Notes: generated by a model from the sequence alone, not told the origin. Counted from the stretch's first letter, positions 1-6,125 are shown. The stretch: 6,286 nucleotides of DNA from Bacteriovoracaceae bacterium UBA1018 (GCA_002291495.1 DBAE01000065.1:14557-20842); one strand, 5' to 3'. Translations and numbers: made by a program.

Positions 1-1185
1 AGCCAAGATCATATGCTTCACTTGCTGGTGATTTGAACGACTGCCCTCATTAAATAGTTCTATGAGACTTTCTTGAGCCTTCTCACTTCCAAAAGTAGCC
101 AATGCTCCAATTGCCGTGCGGTATAAACTTTCATTACCTCGATGAGACTGAAGGAGGCTTTTGATGTGAGTGAGGGTCTCGGGATCTTTCTTTAGGAGTA
201 AAACCAAATCACTAAAGACTGCAAGTTTCTCGCTCCTACTTAAGTGACTTAAGGTTAAGAGTTTGGGCTTCATTTTCCCCCAAGAAAGATGAGCGTAAGA
301 CGGATGCTCGTCGTCAGAGCTCTCTTCGGCATCTATTTTAAGCTGAGTCAGTTTGCCTTTAGGTCGGGAGCCTTTAGGAGTGAGTGCTGCGTCGAAACGT
401 TCAAATACAATTGAGTAAGAGTTTTCTGTTTCAAGCGCCTGATGGGAGTTTTGAATGCCTGAAACATCAATACCCGAGATCTCTTTGGCGCGTCCGTGAC
501 TAACGTCCCAAACATAGTGATGCTCAGAGGAGCGCATTTCAAGGCCTGAAAATTCACTACTCAGGTATTTGACTTTCTGCTTCTTAAACACACGGACGTT
601 CGAAGACGTTGAGCTTGTGGCTTCTTCTAATAAACGAGCTTCATAATTTCCTGTGGAGTCTTCAAAATTAAAAAAACTCCACTGAGCAAGTAGGTCTTTT
701 AGGATATTCTTCATTTCGATGAGGTCTTTTTGTTTCGAAAATTCGTCTGGCTCTCTTAAATCTAAAAGTAGCCCATCTTTTCGAAAGTGAGCTTGAAGTG
801 AGAGTTTAGATTCAGGATGAGTGTCGCCTTGAAGCGAGTTTCGGTATGCTGAAGTCCCAAGGAGATAACTTGCAGTCGCCAAGTACCCTCCTTCATTTTG
901 GTTTTCGATACTGACGAAAAATTTTCCTGAATAGGCGATGTCTGTCAGTTTTTTTGAGTTTAAGTCGACTTTAATTTTCCTAACAAAACGATAGGAGTAC
1001 TGCCCTTGGAGAGGTGTTGGACGCTCGCCGGATGGTAAAATTTCTGGATGCGCCTGTGCAGGAGCTCGGTTCGAATTACCCATCTCAGGGCTAAAAACAG
1101 GCTCATTTACCTCTGAATCGTAGTGGTACACCCCTGTCAGTAAAAGGCCTCCAAGAACTAAGATACTTCCTATCGAGCGTCGCAC
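1..1185 (-). CDS. Membrane-anchored HEAT/vitellogenin-N-like protein, C-terminally cut by window edge
   Basis: A GTG-started frame runs open for 395 codons to the left edge, so the C-terminus is missing. The GTG is chosen because a strong GGAGAGG lies 7 nt upstream and the protein begins with a typical membrane anchor: two Arg, then a hydrophobic stretch (residues 4-20). Residues about 60-265 are beta-rich, with alternating polar and hydrophobic strands. They include a W...FEDSTGNYEARL segment (169-185) that resembles a W..E.D..G.Y.A.Y pattern I recall from myxobacterial HEAT-repeat proteins. From about 305 the sequence is helical, with repeat-like units such as IGALATFGSEKAQESLIELF (359-378), much like the superhelical part of vitellogenin/MTP N-terminal modules. 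A lipid- or lipoprotein-handling role in the envelope is inferred; plain HEAT-repeat scaffold is the alternative. It overlaps the upstream gene by 16 nt, which suggests translational coupling. The coding call is firm and the family call moderate. Confidence 0.85.
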   Translation of the reverse strand, partial: MRRSIGSILVLGGLLLTGVYHYDSEVNEPVFSPEMGNSNRAPAQAHPEILPSGERPTPLQGQYSYRFVRKIKVDLNSKKLTDIAYSGKFFVSIENQNEGGYLATASYLLGTSAYRNSLQGDTHPESKLSLQAHFRKDGLLLDLREPDEFSKQKDLIEMKNILKDLLAQWSFFNFEDSTGNYEARLLEEATSSTSSNVRVFKKQKVKYLSSEFSGLEMRSSEHHYVWDVSHGRAKEISGIDVSGIQNSHQALETENSYSIVFERFDAALTPKGSRPKGKLTQLKIDAEESSDDEHPSYAHLSWGKMKPKLLTLSHLSRSEKLAVFSDLVLLLKKDPETLTHIKSLLQSHRGNESLYRTAIGALATFGSEKAQESLIELFNEGSRSNHQQVKHMILA

Positions 1186-2030
1186 TGTGCGGCCTCTCCA
1201 GTATTTGGATCTGCGGGCGTAAAGTTGATACAGCCGCCTTTCCATTTAAATAGAGCTTCATGGATGAGTCTTTTCCATCGAAAGGCAAAGACGCGGTAGA
1301 TGTCGGCGAAGACATAAACACTGCCGTAAAGGTACTTGAGATAGCCCGAGTATTTGAGCTTGGGTTGATTGCCATTGAAATAGATCCAAGCGTTCAGCTT
1401 TGCGTTGGCATCGAGGAGGTCCACTCTCCCACCTACTCCGCCACGAACTAGTAATAGTTTTGCATAGCCCTCAGCAAAACCAGCAAGTGTGGCTTCGGGG
1501 CTCATGGTGGCCTGAATCGTCGAAAACTCCAAAGGGTAAGAAAGTGAAGGCGAAACCTTTCCAGAGACATCCGCGAGATATTGGATACCTGCGTCGACTT
1601 GGACCATTAAAGGCCCAACGGGAAACGAGACGACGGGTACACGTACTTCTCCAGGAGGAATGCCTGCCTCAAATACATAGGATCCACCCTCGAATCTTCC
1701 CTTAGCACTCCAGACTCGTTTGCCGGCGACGTAGAGATCTGAATCAAGTTCAGATTCAGGATCGCTTGGAATGCCTTGAACGATCTGTAAGATCTCTCTT
1801 GAGTGCCCTAAGATCTTGCCCAACGTTTTTGCATTGAGTTCGGTTTGTTCCTCGTTTGTACCGAGTTGATGTCTAAAGCCTGCGTCCCTTCCCAGGATCT
1901 TTTCAACCTTCTCCACTTGGCTTTGGCTTTGGGTTTGGGCGTAAGAGCTCGAGTAAAATGCGCCACCGAGAGTCGTCAAAAGAATGACTCGTGATAGAAG
2001 CACTCCATAATTACCGTTTAAAAACTTCAA
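1170..2030 (-). CDS. Secreted protein of unknown function, beta-rich, with signal peptide (TTG start)
   Basis: I do not recognise the family with certainty. The frame can start at ATG 2063, but I prefer TTG at 2030 (286 aa). It has GAGG 6 nt upstream, and it yields a classic signal peptide: MK, a hydrophobic core around residues 10-25, and an AxA-type cleavage site after SYA (residue 31). The ATG version has no good ribosome binding site and adds 11 residues before the signal. The mature protein begins with a Gln-rich, then helical segment (32-90) and continues as alternating hydrophobic beta strands rich in Gly (about 115-250). It ends in a basic-aromatic stretch (FRWKRL, FKWKGG) and a tail with two Cys (267 and 283) that could form a disulfide. 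Bacterial vitellogenin-like proteins can have a Gly-rich beta domain of this feel. Together with the overlapping downstream gene, this suggests the two proteins act together in the periplasm or outer membrane (inference). Confidence 0.85.
   Translation of the reverse strand: MKFLNGNYGVLLSRVILLTTLGGAFYSSSYAQTQSQSQVEKVEKILGRDAGFRHQLGTNEEQTELNAKTLGKILGHSREILQIVQGIPSDPESELDSDLYVAGKRVWSAKGRFEGGSYVFEAGIPPGEVRVPVVSFPVGPLMVQVDAGIQYLADVSGKVSPSLSYPLEFSTIQATMSPEATLAGFAEGYAKLLLVRGGVGGRVDLLDANAKLNAWIYFNGNQPKLKYSGYLKYLYGSVYVFADIYRVFAFRWKRLIHEALFKWKGGCINFTPADPNTGEAAQCDAR
1193..1199 (-). promoter_or_regulatory. Ribosome binding site deciding the GTG start at 1185
   Basis: On the minus strand the sequence reads GGAGAGG with a 7-nt spacer to GTG at 1185-1183. 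It lies inside the last codons of the upstream gene, so translation of the two genes is probably coupled. No ATG in this frame offers a comparable site. Confidence 0.75.
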
Positions 2031-2036
2031 AAGAAA

Positions 2037-2040
2037 CCTC
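2037..2040 (-). promoter_or_regulatory. Ribosome binding site supporting the TTG start at 2030
   Basis: GAGG is followed by 6 nt and TTG AAG (Met-Lys) on the minus strand. The site lies within the codons that the longer ATG reading would translate, so it argues for the shorter protein with a clean signal peptide. Confidence 0.55.
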
Positions 2041-2048
2041 GCAAAATA

Positions 2049-2067
2049 CTGGATAAAAATCATCCAG
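2049..2067 (-). repeat. Short hairpin upstream of the TTG-started secreted protein
   Basis: CTGGAT and ATCCAG form a perfect 6-bp stem around a 7-nt loop (GATTTTT as read on the minus strand). The alternative ATG (2061-2063) sits at the stem-loop junction, where it would be sequestered. There is no U tract after the stem, so it is not a normal terminator. A leader hairpin between motB and the next gene is possible, but chance is also plausible. Confidence 0.3.
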
Positions 2068-2122
2068 AAAATGAATCGGCTAAGTCTTCTGAAAGCTTGA
2101 GTAAACTAGTACTGTTTATAAA

Positions 2123-2800
2123 TCATTGGATGACAACGACGAGACGGCGGCGCGGCTGATCTTCAGGGCGATACTTTGAATATGCCGCAATGCTGAGGAG
2201 GCTTGGATTAAATTTCATTTTCTTAGTCCAGTGTTGAGCGAGCCATGCGGCTCGTGCGCCAGAGAGCTCCCAGCTATTTTTAAAGCGAGTGTCACTCGTT
2301 GCATGTGAGAGTATTTTTGCATCATCGAGATCTGCATGTCCTTCGATTTTGAGTTCTCTCTTAAGTTTTAGCTCGGCCCAGTGCTTGGTCAGGCTAGTGG
2401 CTAGAAGCTCTAGGACCTGCAGATCCAAGGAGCTTGGGTCCTGTTGACCCGGCTCAAAGACTTGAGATTGGGTGGTTTCAATAAAGAGCTTTCCCTGATC
2501 CATGTATAGTTTAAGTCGCGCTCCAGCAAAGTGGTCTAAGACCAGGTCTGCTTCAATCCGCTTTTTCAATTCTTCAAGATCGAGACTCACGACTAAAGTA
2601 TCCGAAGCTTCTTTCTTGGCGCTGAGCTCGGGGGTGGTCTGTTGGTGTGCGAGGGCTTGTTTTAAACTTTCACTGATCTTTTTAAGTTTGTCTGCATCGA
2701 CTCGAGAGCCGGCATACAACACAACAAACAAGGCAAACAGAAGCATCATGAGGCTAGCGTAAGGGCCTTGCCAGGATTGCGAGTTATTTTCATTTTCCAT
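2123..2800 (-). CDS. motB: MotB-like stator subunit lacking the ion-binding Asp
   Basis: In flagellar stators, MotB supplies one transmembrane helix with a proton- or sodium-binding Asp, and a periplasmic OmpA-like domain that grips peptidoglycan. This 225-aa protein starts at ATG 2800, overlapping motA by 11 nt. W10 and the hydrophobic helix (about 13-31) align well with the Bacillus-type MotB pattern W..PYAD...LL.ALF.VLYA.S. The Asp position is Ser here (PYAS, residue 16, codon AGC), and there is no other acidic residue in the helix; the next are D35 and D37. A plug-like amphipathic stretch follows (about 35-50). The OmpA-like domain (about 105-225) keeps GHAD (154-157), SWELSGARA (176-184) and a terminal RRR.VVVI. 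The total is short for MotB (often 250-310 aa), mainly in the linker. Homology is clear; normal ion conduction is doubtful. A sequencing or assembly error is unlikely to make this exact change, since an Asp codon would need two base changes. Confidence 0.9.
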   Translation of the reverse strand: MENENNSQSWQGPYASLMMLLFALFVVLYAGSRVDADKLKKISESLKQALAHQQTTPELSAKKEASDTLVVSLDLEELKKRIEADLVLDHFAGARLKLYMDQGKLFIETTQSQVFEPGQQDPSSLDLQVLELLATSLTKHWAELKLKRELKIEGHADLDDAKILSHATSDTRFKNSWELSGARAAWLAQHWTKKMKFNPSLLSIAAYSKYRPEDQPRRRLVVVIQ

Positions 2801-3545
2801 GAGCGTTCCGCACAAAAACTTCGAGCTTCTCTTGGATGAGACTAGGATTAAGGCCTTCCTGGATGCCAAGTACGCCAAGCTTGACCATTTCTTTAGGGAG
2901 CTTTCGATCAGACGCGGTACGTTTGAGCTTTGTAGCGCAAGGAAGGAGTAAGAGTTGGGCCAGTGCCATTCCATAGAGGCTTGAGGTAAAGGCTGCCGCA
3001 ATTCCAGCGCCGAGCTTCGAGGGTTCTGAAAGAAGTGTCATGACTTGGATTAATCCCAGTACAGCGCCGATGACTCCAATAGCTGGTGCATAGGAGCCTG
3101 CCGTTTCAAATACTCGCGCAGCTCGCAAGTCTGCCTCTAATCCGAGCTGTATATCTGAATCGATAATCTCTCGAACCGCGTTCTGATCGTAGCCGTCGAT
3201 GATGTATTTGACCGTTCGCTTAAATAAGGGATCCCCTTTGCCCTGCATCTCTGCTTCGATTGCTAAGAGGCCTTCTTTTCGAATAATCGTAGCTACTTTC
3301 ACAATCTCTTGGATTAAGGCTTGGGCCTGATGTCCAGAATCAGAAAAGACTCTTGGAAAGTAAGAGAGCGCTCGTTGGATGTCTGAAAGTGGATGAGATA
3401 GGAGTACGGCTCCGACTGTTCCAAATAACACCACTACTGCGGCAGACAATTGGAAGATGTCCGTCAGATTTCCGCCGTTCAGAAACTGCCCACCTAAGAC
3501 TGCACTCAGTGTGAGTAAGATGCCTAAAACCGAAGCTAAATCCAT
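2790..3545 (-). CDS. motA: MotA-like stator channel subunit
   Basis: This is the A subunit of a MotA/MotB-type stator: a four-helix inner-membrane protein that forms the rotor-facing ring around two MotB helices. The 251 residues show TM1 (about 2-20), TM2 (33-50), a cytoplasmic loop, TM3 (about 152-172) and TM4 (181-202). The loop has the family motif RKEGLLAIEAE, in which R89 and E97 correspond to E. coli R90 and E98, which contact FliG. P154 in YAPAIGVIGAV and P202 in LLLLPCATKLKR correspond to the conserved P173 and P222. Ala161 sits where sodium-type PomA/MotP carry Thr, so the channel face looks proton-type. Length is slightly short at the C-terminus compared with Bacillus MotA (about 270). 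The stop lies 11 nt inside motB. Nothing in MotA looks degenerate, which makes the missing Asp of its MotB partner more notable. TolQ/ExbB is less likely because of the four-helix layout and the loop motif. Confidence 0.92.
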   Translation of the reverse strand: MDLASVLGILLTLSAVLGGQFLNGGNLTDIFQLSAAVVVLFGTVGAVLLSHPLSDIQRALSYFPRVFSDSGHQAQALIQEIVKVATIIRKEGLLAIEAEMQGKGDPLFKRTVKYIIDGYDQNAVREIIDSDIQLGLEADLRAARVFETAGSYAPAIGVIGAVLGLIQVMTLLSEPSKLGAGIAAAFTSSLYGMALAQLLLLPCATKLKRTASDRKLPKEMVKLGVLGIQEGLNPSLIQEKLEVFVRNAHGK

Positions 3546-3558
3546 TTTTTTATTGTAA

Positions 3559-3573
3559 CCTTGTTCAACAAGG
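3559..3573. repeat. Perfect 15-bp palindrome in the motA promoter spacer, candidate operator
   Basis: CCTTGTT-C-AACAAGG is a perfect 7-1-7 inverted repeat. It fills 15 of the 16 spacer bases between the motA -35 and -10 boxes, where a dimeric repressor would block polymerase. The right arm also carries the AAGG of an AAGGAG motif facing the divergent gene. Its location in the only shared regulatory DNA suggests joint control of both genes. A 16-bp spacer does not fit the long-spacer MerR layout. Confidence 0.6.
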
Positions 3574-3575
3574 AG
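3570..3575 (+). promoter_or_regulatory. AAGGAG motif with unusually long spacer before the 3590 start
   Basis: A near-perfect Shine-Dalgarno sequence lies 14 nt before ATG 3590, longer than the usual 5-9 nt. No in-frame ATG, GTG or TTG lies at a better distance. It overlaps the right arm of the palindrome, so it may be partly an operator side effect rather than an efficient ribosome site. Confidence 0.4.
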
Positions 3576-3589
3576 TCAAACGCGCGAAA

Positions 3590-4948
3590 ATGTCGACACA
3601 TGAATCACAGACTGATCCACATCTCGGGCCTCAGATTCATATTCGCGGACGCTCCGCTCCTACAGGCAAAGCCTCTCTTCAGTCACAAATTGGGGCTTGG
3701 ACTTTTGATTTAGGACTATTTTTTGGAATTTTATTCCTGGTGGTTGAGGGTTTTCAGATCTTCCCTCTTTTACGTCCAAAGTATTTAGCTATCGCACTCA
3801 TTGCTGGAGTTCTGGTGCGCGTCGCACTTCAAAAATTCTTTTCGGCAAGCCCTGGTCAGTGGATCTGGGCAATTCAAATGCATAAGCATCAAGCGCTCCC
3901 TCGTAAGAGACTCCAAGGCGCTGAACTCTTCCTGCCTGTCACCGCAACCGCTGTGATGAGTTTGGGAGCTCTTGCGCTCGCTGTGATTGCGGTCTTTAAC
4001 CATCCGGTCTTAATGAGTGCGCAGCGTGAGATCTTTGCTGAGTACATTCCGGATCTGAAGGACAAACGCGCCAATTGGAATATTATTCCTTACTACTATA
4101 GCAACGGTGCTTGGCCGCTACGCTACAATGGTAAGCCTGTGTTTTTCGCCGTTCCTTATGAGAAGGGTCCACCTAATCAATTTTTAGGTCATATTGTGGT
4201 GCGATGGGACGTACCTGAAACCCGGCTTACCCTGGGGGGGCCAATTACTCCGGTAGCTGACCTAAAGCGCGAGCAATTAAGAGAATGCCTTTTGGAAGGA
4301 CTTGCGTGCGTGGCCGAGAGAAAAGCTGTCCTATTAAAAACTTGGAACGAAATGCAAAAGCAAGGCTTTCGAAAATGGAAGCTTTCTTGGTTCATAGTCG
4401 ATAATCCGCATATCCCTGCTGAAGATAGACCTCAGGGAATTTATATCACCGCAGCATCCGGAAGAAAGCGTCAAGATCGTGTCATCTTAGTGAATCAGTC
4501 GGGAGCACATCAAACTTTTGTATTGGATACCTCCTCTGCAGGTTATCCAGCTGCGAAAGATTTATTTCAAAAAGCGATTCGGAGCCAACGGGTTAGTAGC
4601 GATCTACTGGTGGGTCGGGCGTGGGTAGATCGACAACTGGGCGATGTCAAAATTGAGCGAGCTAATGCTCAAGTAGATCCTGAAGATTTTGCTGAAAAGG
4701 TCGCAAAAGCCCAAGCTTTTTTGCTTTCTAAGATCTCGGTAGATCCTAAAACTCTCGACACTTACTTTCATTTGGGTGGCACAGCATTACTGCTGGCGCA
4801 ACAAGCTTACAAAAATAAGAACCACGACTGGAGCTCGGCTGCGGGTCCACTGGTTTACAGTTCTTTTCGATTTGCTCAAGATATCGCGCCTCAAGATAAG
4901 CGTACCAAAGCCTTGGAAAGCTACTGGATTGAAGTAAAACGCTATTAA
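3590..4948 (+). CDS. RDD-like membrane protein with large C-terminal soluble domain
   Basis: This 452-aa protein is divergent from motA. Residues 1-30 are polar and cytoplasmic-looking. TM1 (about 36-54) contains GAWTFDLGLFF, which resembles the RDD-family helix with its conserved Asp (D40). TM2 (about 65-80) is followed by SPGQWIWAIQMHK (87-99), like the RDD signature GQ.lGk...gl.vv that follows its second helix. TM3 spans about 112-136. The rest (about 140-452) has no TM helix: a mixed alpha/beta region with a basic-aromatic segment (FRKWKLSWFIV, 260-270), and from about 365 a helical, TPR-like tail (AFLLSKISVDPKTLDTYFHLGG). Which side of the membrane this domain faces depends on topology I cannot settle; three helices from a cytoplasmic N-terminus would place it in the periplasm. 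Function is unknown and the RDD link is moderate. Start ATG 3590 is the only plausible one. A run of seven G (4234-4240) lies within the frame. Confidence 0.85.
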   Translation: MSTHESQTDPHLGPQIHIRGRSAPTGKASLQSQIGAWTFDLGLFFGILFLVVEGFQIFPLLRPKYLAIALIAGVLVRVALQKFFSASPGQWIWAIQMHKHQALPRKRLQGAELFLPVTATAVMSLGALALAVIAVFNHPVLMSAQREIFAEYIPDLKDKRANWNIIPYYYSNGAWPLRYNGKPVFFAVPYEKGPPNQFLGHIVVRWDVPETRLTLGGPITPVADLKREQLRECLLEGLACVAERKAVLLKTWNEMQKQGFRKWKLSWFIVDNPHIPAEDRPQGIYITAASGRKRQDRVILVNQSGAHQTFVLDTSSAGYPAAKDLFQKAIRSQRVSSDLLVGRAWVDRQLGDVKIERANAQVDPEDFAEKVAKAQAFLLSKISVDPKTLDTYFHLGGTALLLAQQAYKNKNHDWSSAAGPLVYSSFRFAQDIAPQDKRTKALESYWIEVKRY

Positions 4949-5014
4949 ATCACTAATCAAACCTACATAAAACTGTGTCATTCGAGCCACATCCCGGAAA
5001 ATACGGCTATTGGA

Positions 5015-5020
5015 TATAAT
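5015..5020 (+). promoter_or_regulatory. Consensus -10 box upstream of the TTG-started lipoprotein
   Basis: A perfect TATAAT lies in the 116-nt gap after the RDD-like gene, 44 nt before the start codon. No recognisable -35 lies 16-18 nt upstream, and TG is two rather than one base before the box. The promoter is therefore possible but weakly supported. I see no stem-loop plus U-tract terminator in the same gap. Confidence 0.4.
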
Positions 5021-5050
5021 CTTTAGAAGTAATCATTCCGATAAGTCCTT

Positions 5051-5055
5051 GGGAG
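5051..5055 (+). promoter_or_regulatory. Ribosome binding site for the TTG start at 5065
   Basis: GGGAG is followed by a 9-nt spacer and TTG. It is the only candidate site in front of the lipoprotein signal sequence and supports the non-ATG start. Confidence 0.6.
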
Positions 5056-5064
5056 AATTCGATT

Positions 5065-6096
5065 TTGACACAATCAAAGACGATCTTTTTTACCGTCCTA
5101 GCGACTTTATGTACCGGCTGTTTAGAAAATGCTTCGGCGCCAAAGAAGTCGACAGTTCAAACAACCGCCGATACACTTTCGCCCGCTAGTGGCCCAATGG
5201 CAGCAAAAATAATTTTTAAGACCGGTACAAATGGCAGTTTTGACGTTCCTATCAACGGTGGCACTGTACCCGAGTTAGGTTCAGGTCATAAGGCCGTTCG
5301 AATTTTCGCACCCAACGGCACTACCACGCTCGCGACTGGCGACTCGAGTTCTGCCTCGTGGGGTATCCCTTGGTTATCATTTGTTGAGATCGGCGTATCA
5401 GGGTCTTCCAACCATAATTCGTCAAACTCGGTCAAAGCGCTCTCTTCGGATTGCGCTAAGTTTGCCAGCACAACTGAGTCATCTGCATCTCTCTGTGACT
5501 ACAATAAAGACGGAACCGCAGATGTTCCATGCGGAGCTCCGGCTGACTACTTTCGAACGAGCGAGTTTGATTGCACTCCTGCCACGACTTCGGCAGGTGC
5601 AGGCGGAAATGATGACCCGATCTATATACGAGTCAAATTTGATCGAACGACTTCAAAATTAGCTTCACACGAAAATGTTATGGCTGTTCTGGAATATTCG
5701 GCCTCAGGTATCCATCCAGCACCGACTTCGCCTACCACTTGTTTTTCGGCCGGCGTATTTACCCCAGAACAACCGGGATGTTCAGATATGAGCTGGAAAG
5801 TATTTTTGAGAAATTCGGATGCAGTAGCGAGTGCTATCAAGCCTTTTCTGATGCTCGTGCCACCGGTTTTTGCCTATGTCGACCCCGCAAATAATCGAAT
5901 CACTTCCACAGCTATTTCGACTAAGCAGTTCCTACTCCCTCTTTCGACAGATGTTTCTCTAGATACATTTCAGATTTCACGAACGGGAGCGACAACTACT
6001 TTTATTCATAACGGTAATCCAAACGTGATTTGTTCAAACAACTCTCCGCTCTGCGTAGGAATGATTTTTTACTCGCTCAGTCTTTATCGTTTGTAA
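5065..6096 (+). CDS. Predicted lipoprotein, Ser/Thr-rich with a calcium-loop-like motif
   Basis: I do not recognise a named family. The 343-aa product starts at TTG with a GGGAG site. It has a lipoprotein signal: K5, hydrophobic core 7-15, then LCTGC with Cys19 as the likely lipidated residue. Cys at -3 is unusual for a lipobox, but Thr/Gly at -2/-1 fit. Leu at +2 after Cys19 predicts outer-membrane sorting. The mature part is rich in Ser, Thr, Gly and Pro and looks beta-structured. It holds eight further Cys (130, 144, 156, 170, 226, 239, 323, 330), which suggests up to four disulfides. DYNKDGTAD (145-153) matches the DxNxDGxxD calcium loop of dockerin/thrombospondin-3-like repeats, but only one copy is seen. 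A surface or periplasmic adhesion-type or structural role is only a guess. It precedes another lipoprotein gene by 44 nt in the same direction. Confidence 0.85.
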   Translation: MTQSKTIFFTVLATLCTGCLENASAPKKSTVQTTADTLSPASGPMAAKIIFKTGTNGSFDVPINGGTVPELGSGHKAVRIFAPNGTTTLATGDSSSASWGIPWLSFVEIGVSGSSNHNSSNSVKALSSDCAKFASTTESSASLCDYNKDGTADVPCGAPADYFRTSEFDCTPATTSAGAGGNDDPIYIRVKFDRTTSKLASHENVMAVLEYSASGIHPAPTSPTTCFSAGVFTPEQPGCSDMSWKVFLRNSDAVASAIKPFLMLVPPVFAYVDPANNRITSTAISTKQFLLPLSTDVSLDTFQISRTGATTTFIHNGNPNVICSNNSPLCVGMIFYSLSLYRL

Positions 6097-6102
6097 GTTG
6101 AG

Positions 6103-6120
6103 ACTGTAATTTTAAACAGT
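6103..6120 (+). repeat. Weak inverted repeat between the two lipoprotein genes
   Basis: ACTGT and ACAGT flank an 8-nt AT-rich loop. The 5-bp stem is weak and has no T tract after it, so it is a poor terminator candidate; read-through into the next gene is likely. Confidence 0.2.
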
Positions 6121-6125
6121 AAGCT

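Larger units (their letters stand above)
3552..3579 (-). promoter_or_regulatory. Sigma70-like promoter of motA, possibly leaderless
   Basis: On the minus strand TTGACT (3579-3574, 5/6 to consensus) and TACAAT (3557-3552, 5/6) are separated by 16 nt. The -10 is followed by six A and then the motA ATG at 3545, so a transcription start at normal distance would fall on or next to the start codon. The nearest SD-like AAGG lies 13 nt from the ATG and would itself be upstream of that transcript start. The boxes are seen directly; promoter activity is inferred. Confidence 0.6.

Noticed and set aside
1260..1705. Plus-strand open frames opposite the secreted protein gene
   Set aside because: Low-complexity, basic translations without ribosome sites or recognisable domains. 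They mirror the codon structure of the real minus-strand gene.
1739..1759. Inverted repeat CTGAATC / GATTCAG with a 7-nt loop
   Set aside because: It lies inside coding sequence for an acidic PESELDSDL stretch, so it is probably a by-product of repeated Glu/Ser/Asp codons.
2082..2098. Imperfect inverted repeat after motB as a terminator
   Set aside because: Only 6 of 8 positions pair, with a one-base centre and no U tract. Not a convincing terminator.
2801..3001. Longer motB reading starting at ATG 3001
   Set aside because: It would add 67 residues antiparallel to nothing but fully overlapping motA in another frame, and the added sequence does not resemble MotB. The ATG at 2800 gives the normal short cytoplasmic N-terminus before the TM helix.
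2123..3545. Zorya-type defence genes (ZorA/ZorB)
   Set aside because: MotA lacks the long cytoplasmic tail of ZorA, ZorB would keep its Asp, and no helicase or nuclease partner is present.
2123..3545. TolQ/TolR or ExbB/ExbD pair
   Set aside because: The A subunit has the four-helix MotA pattern with the RKEGLLAIE loop, and the B subunit has an OmpA-like peptidoglycan domain that TolR and ExbD lack.
4234..4240. Run of seven G in the RDD-like gene as a phase-variable tract or frameshift site
   Set aside because: The frame is intact through it, the tract is short for phase variation, and no alternative downstream frame product is evident.
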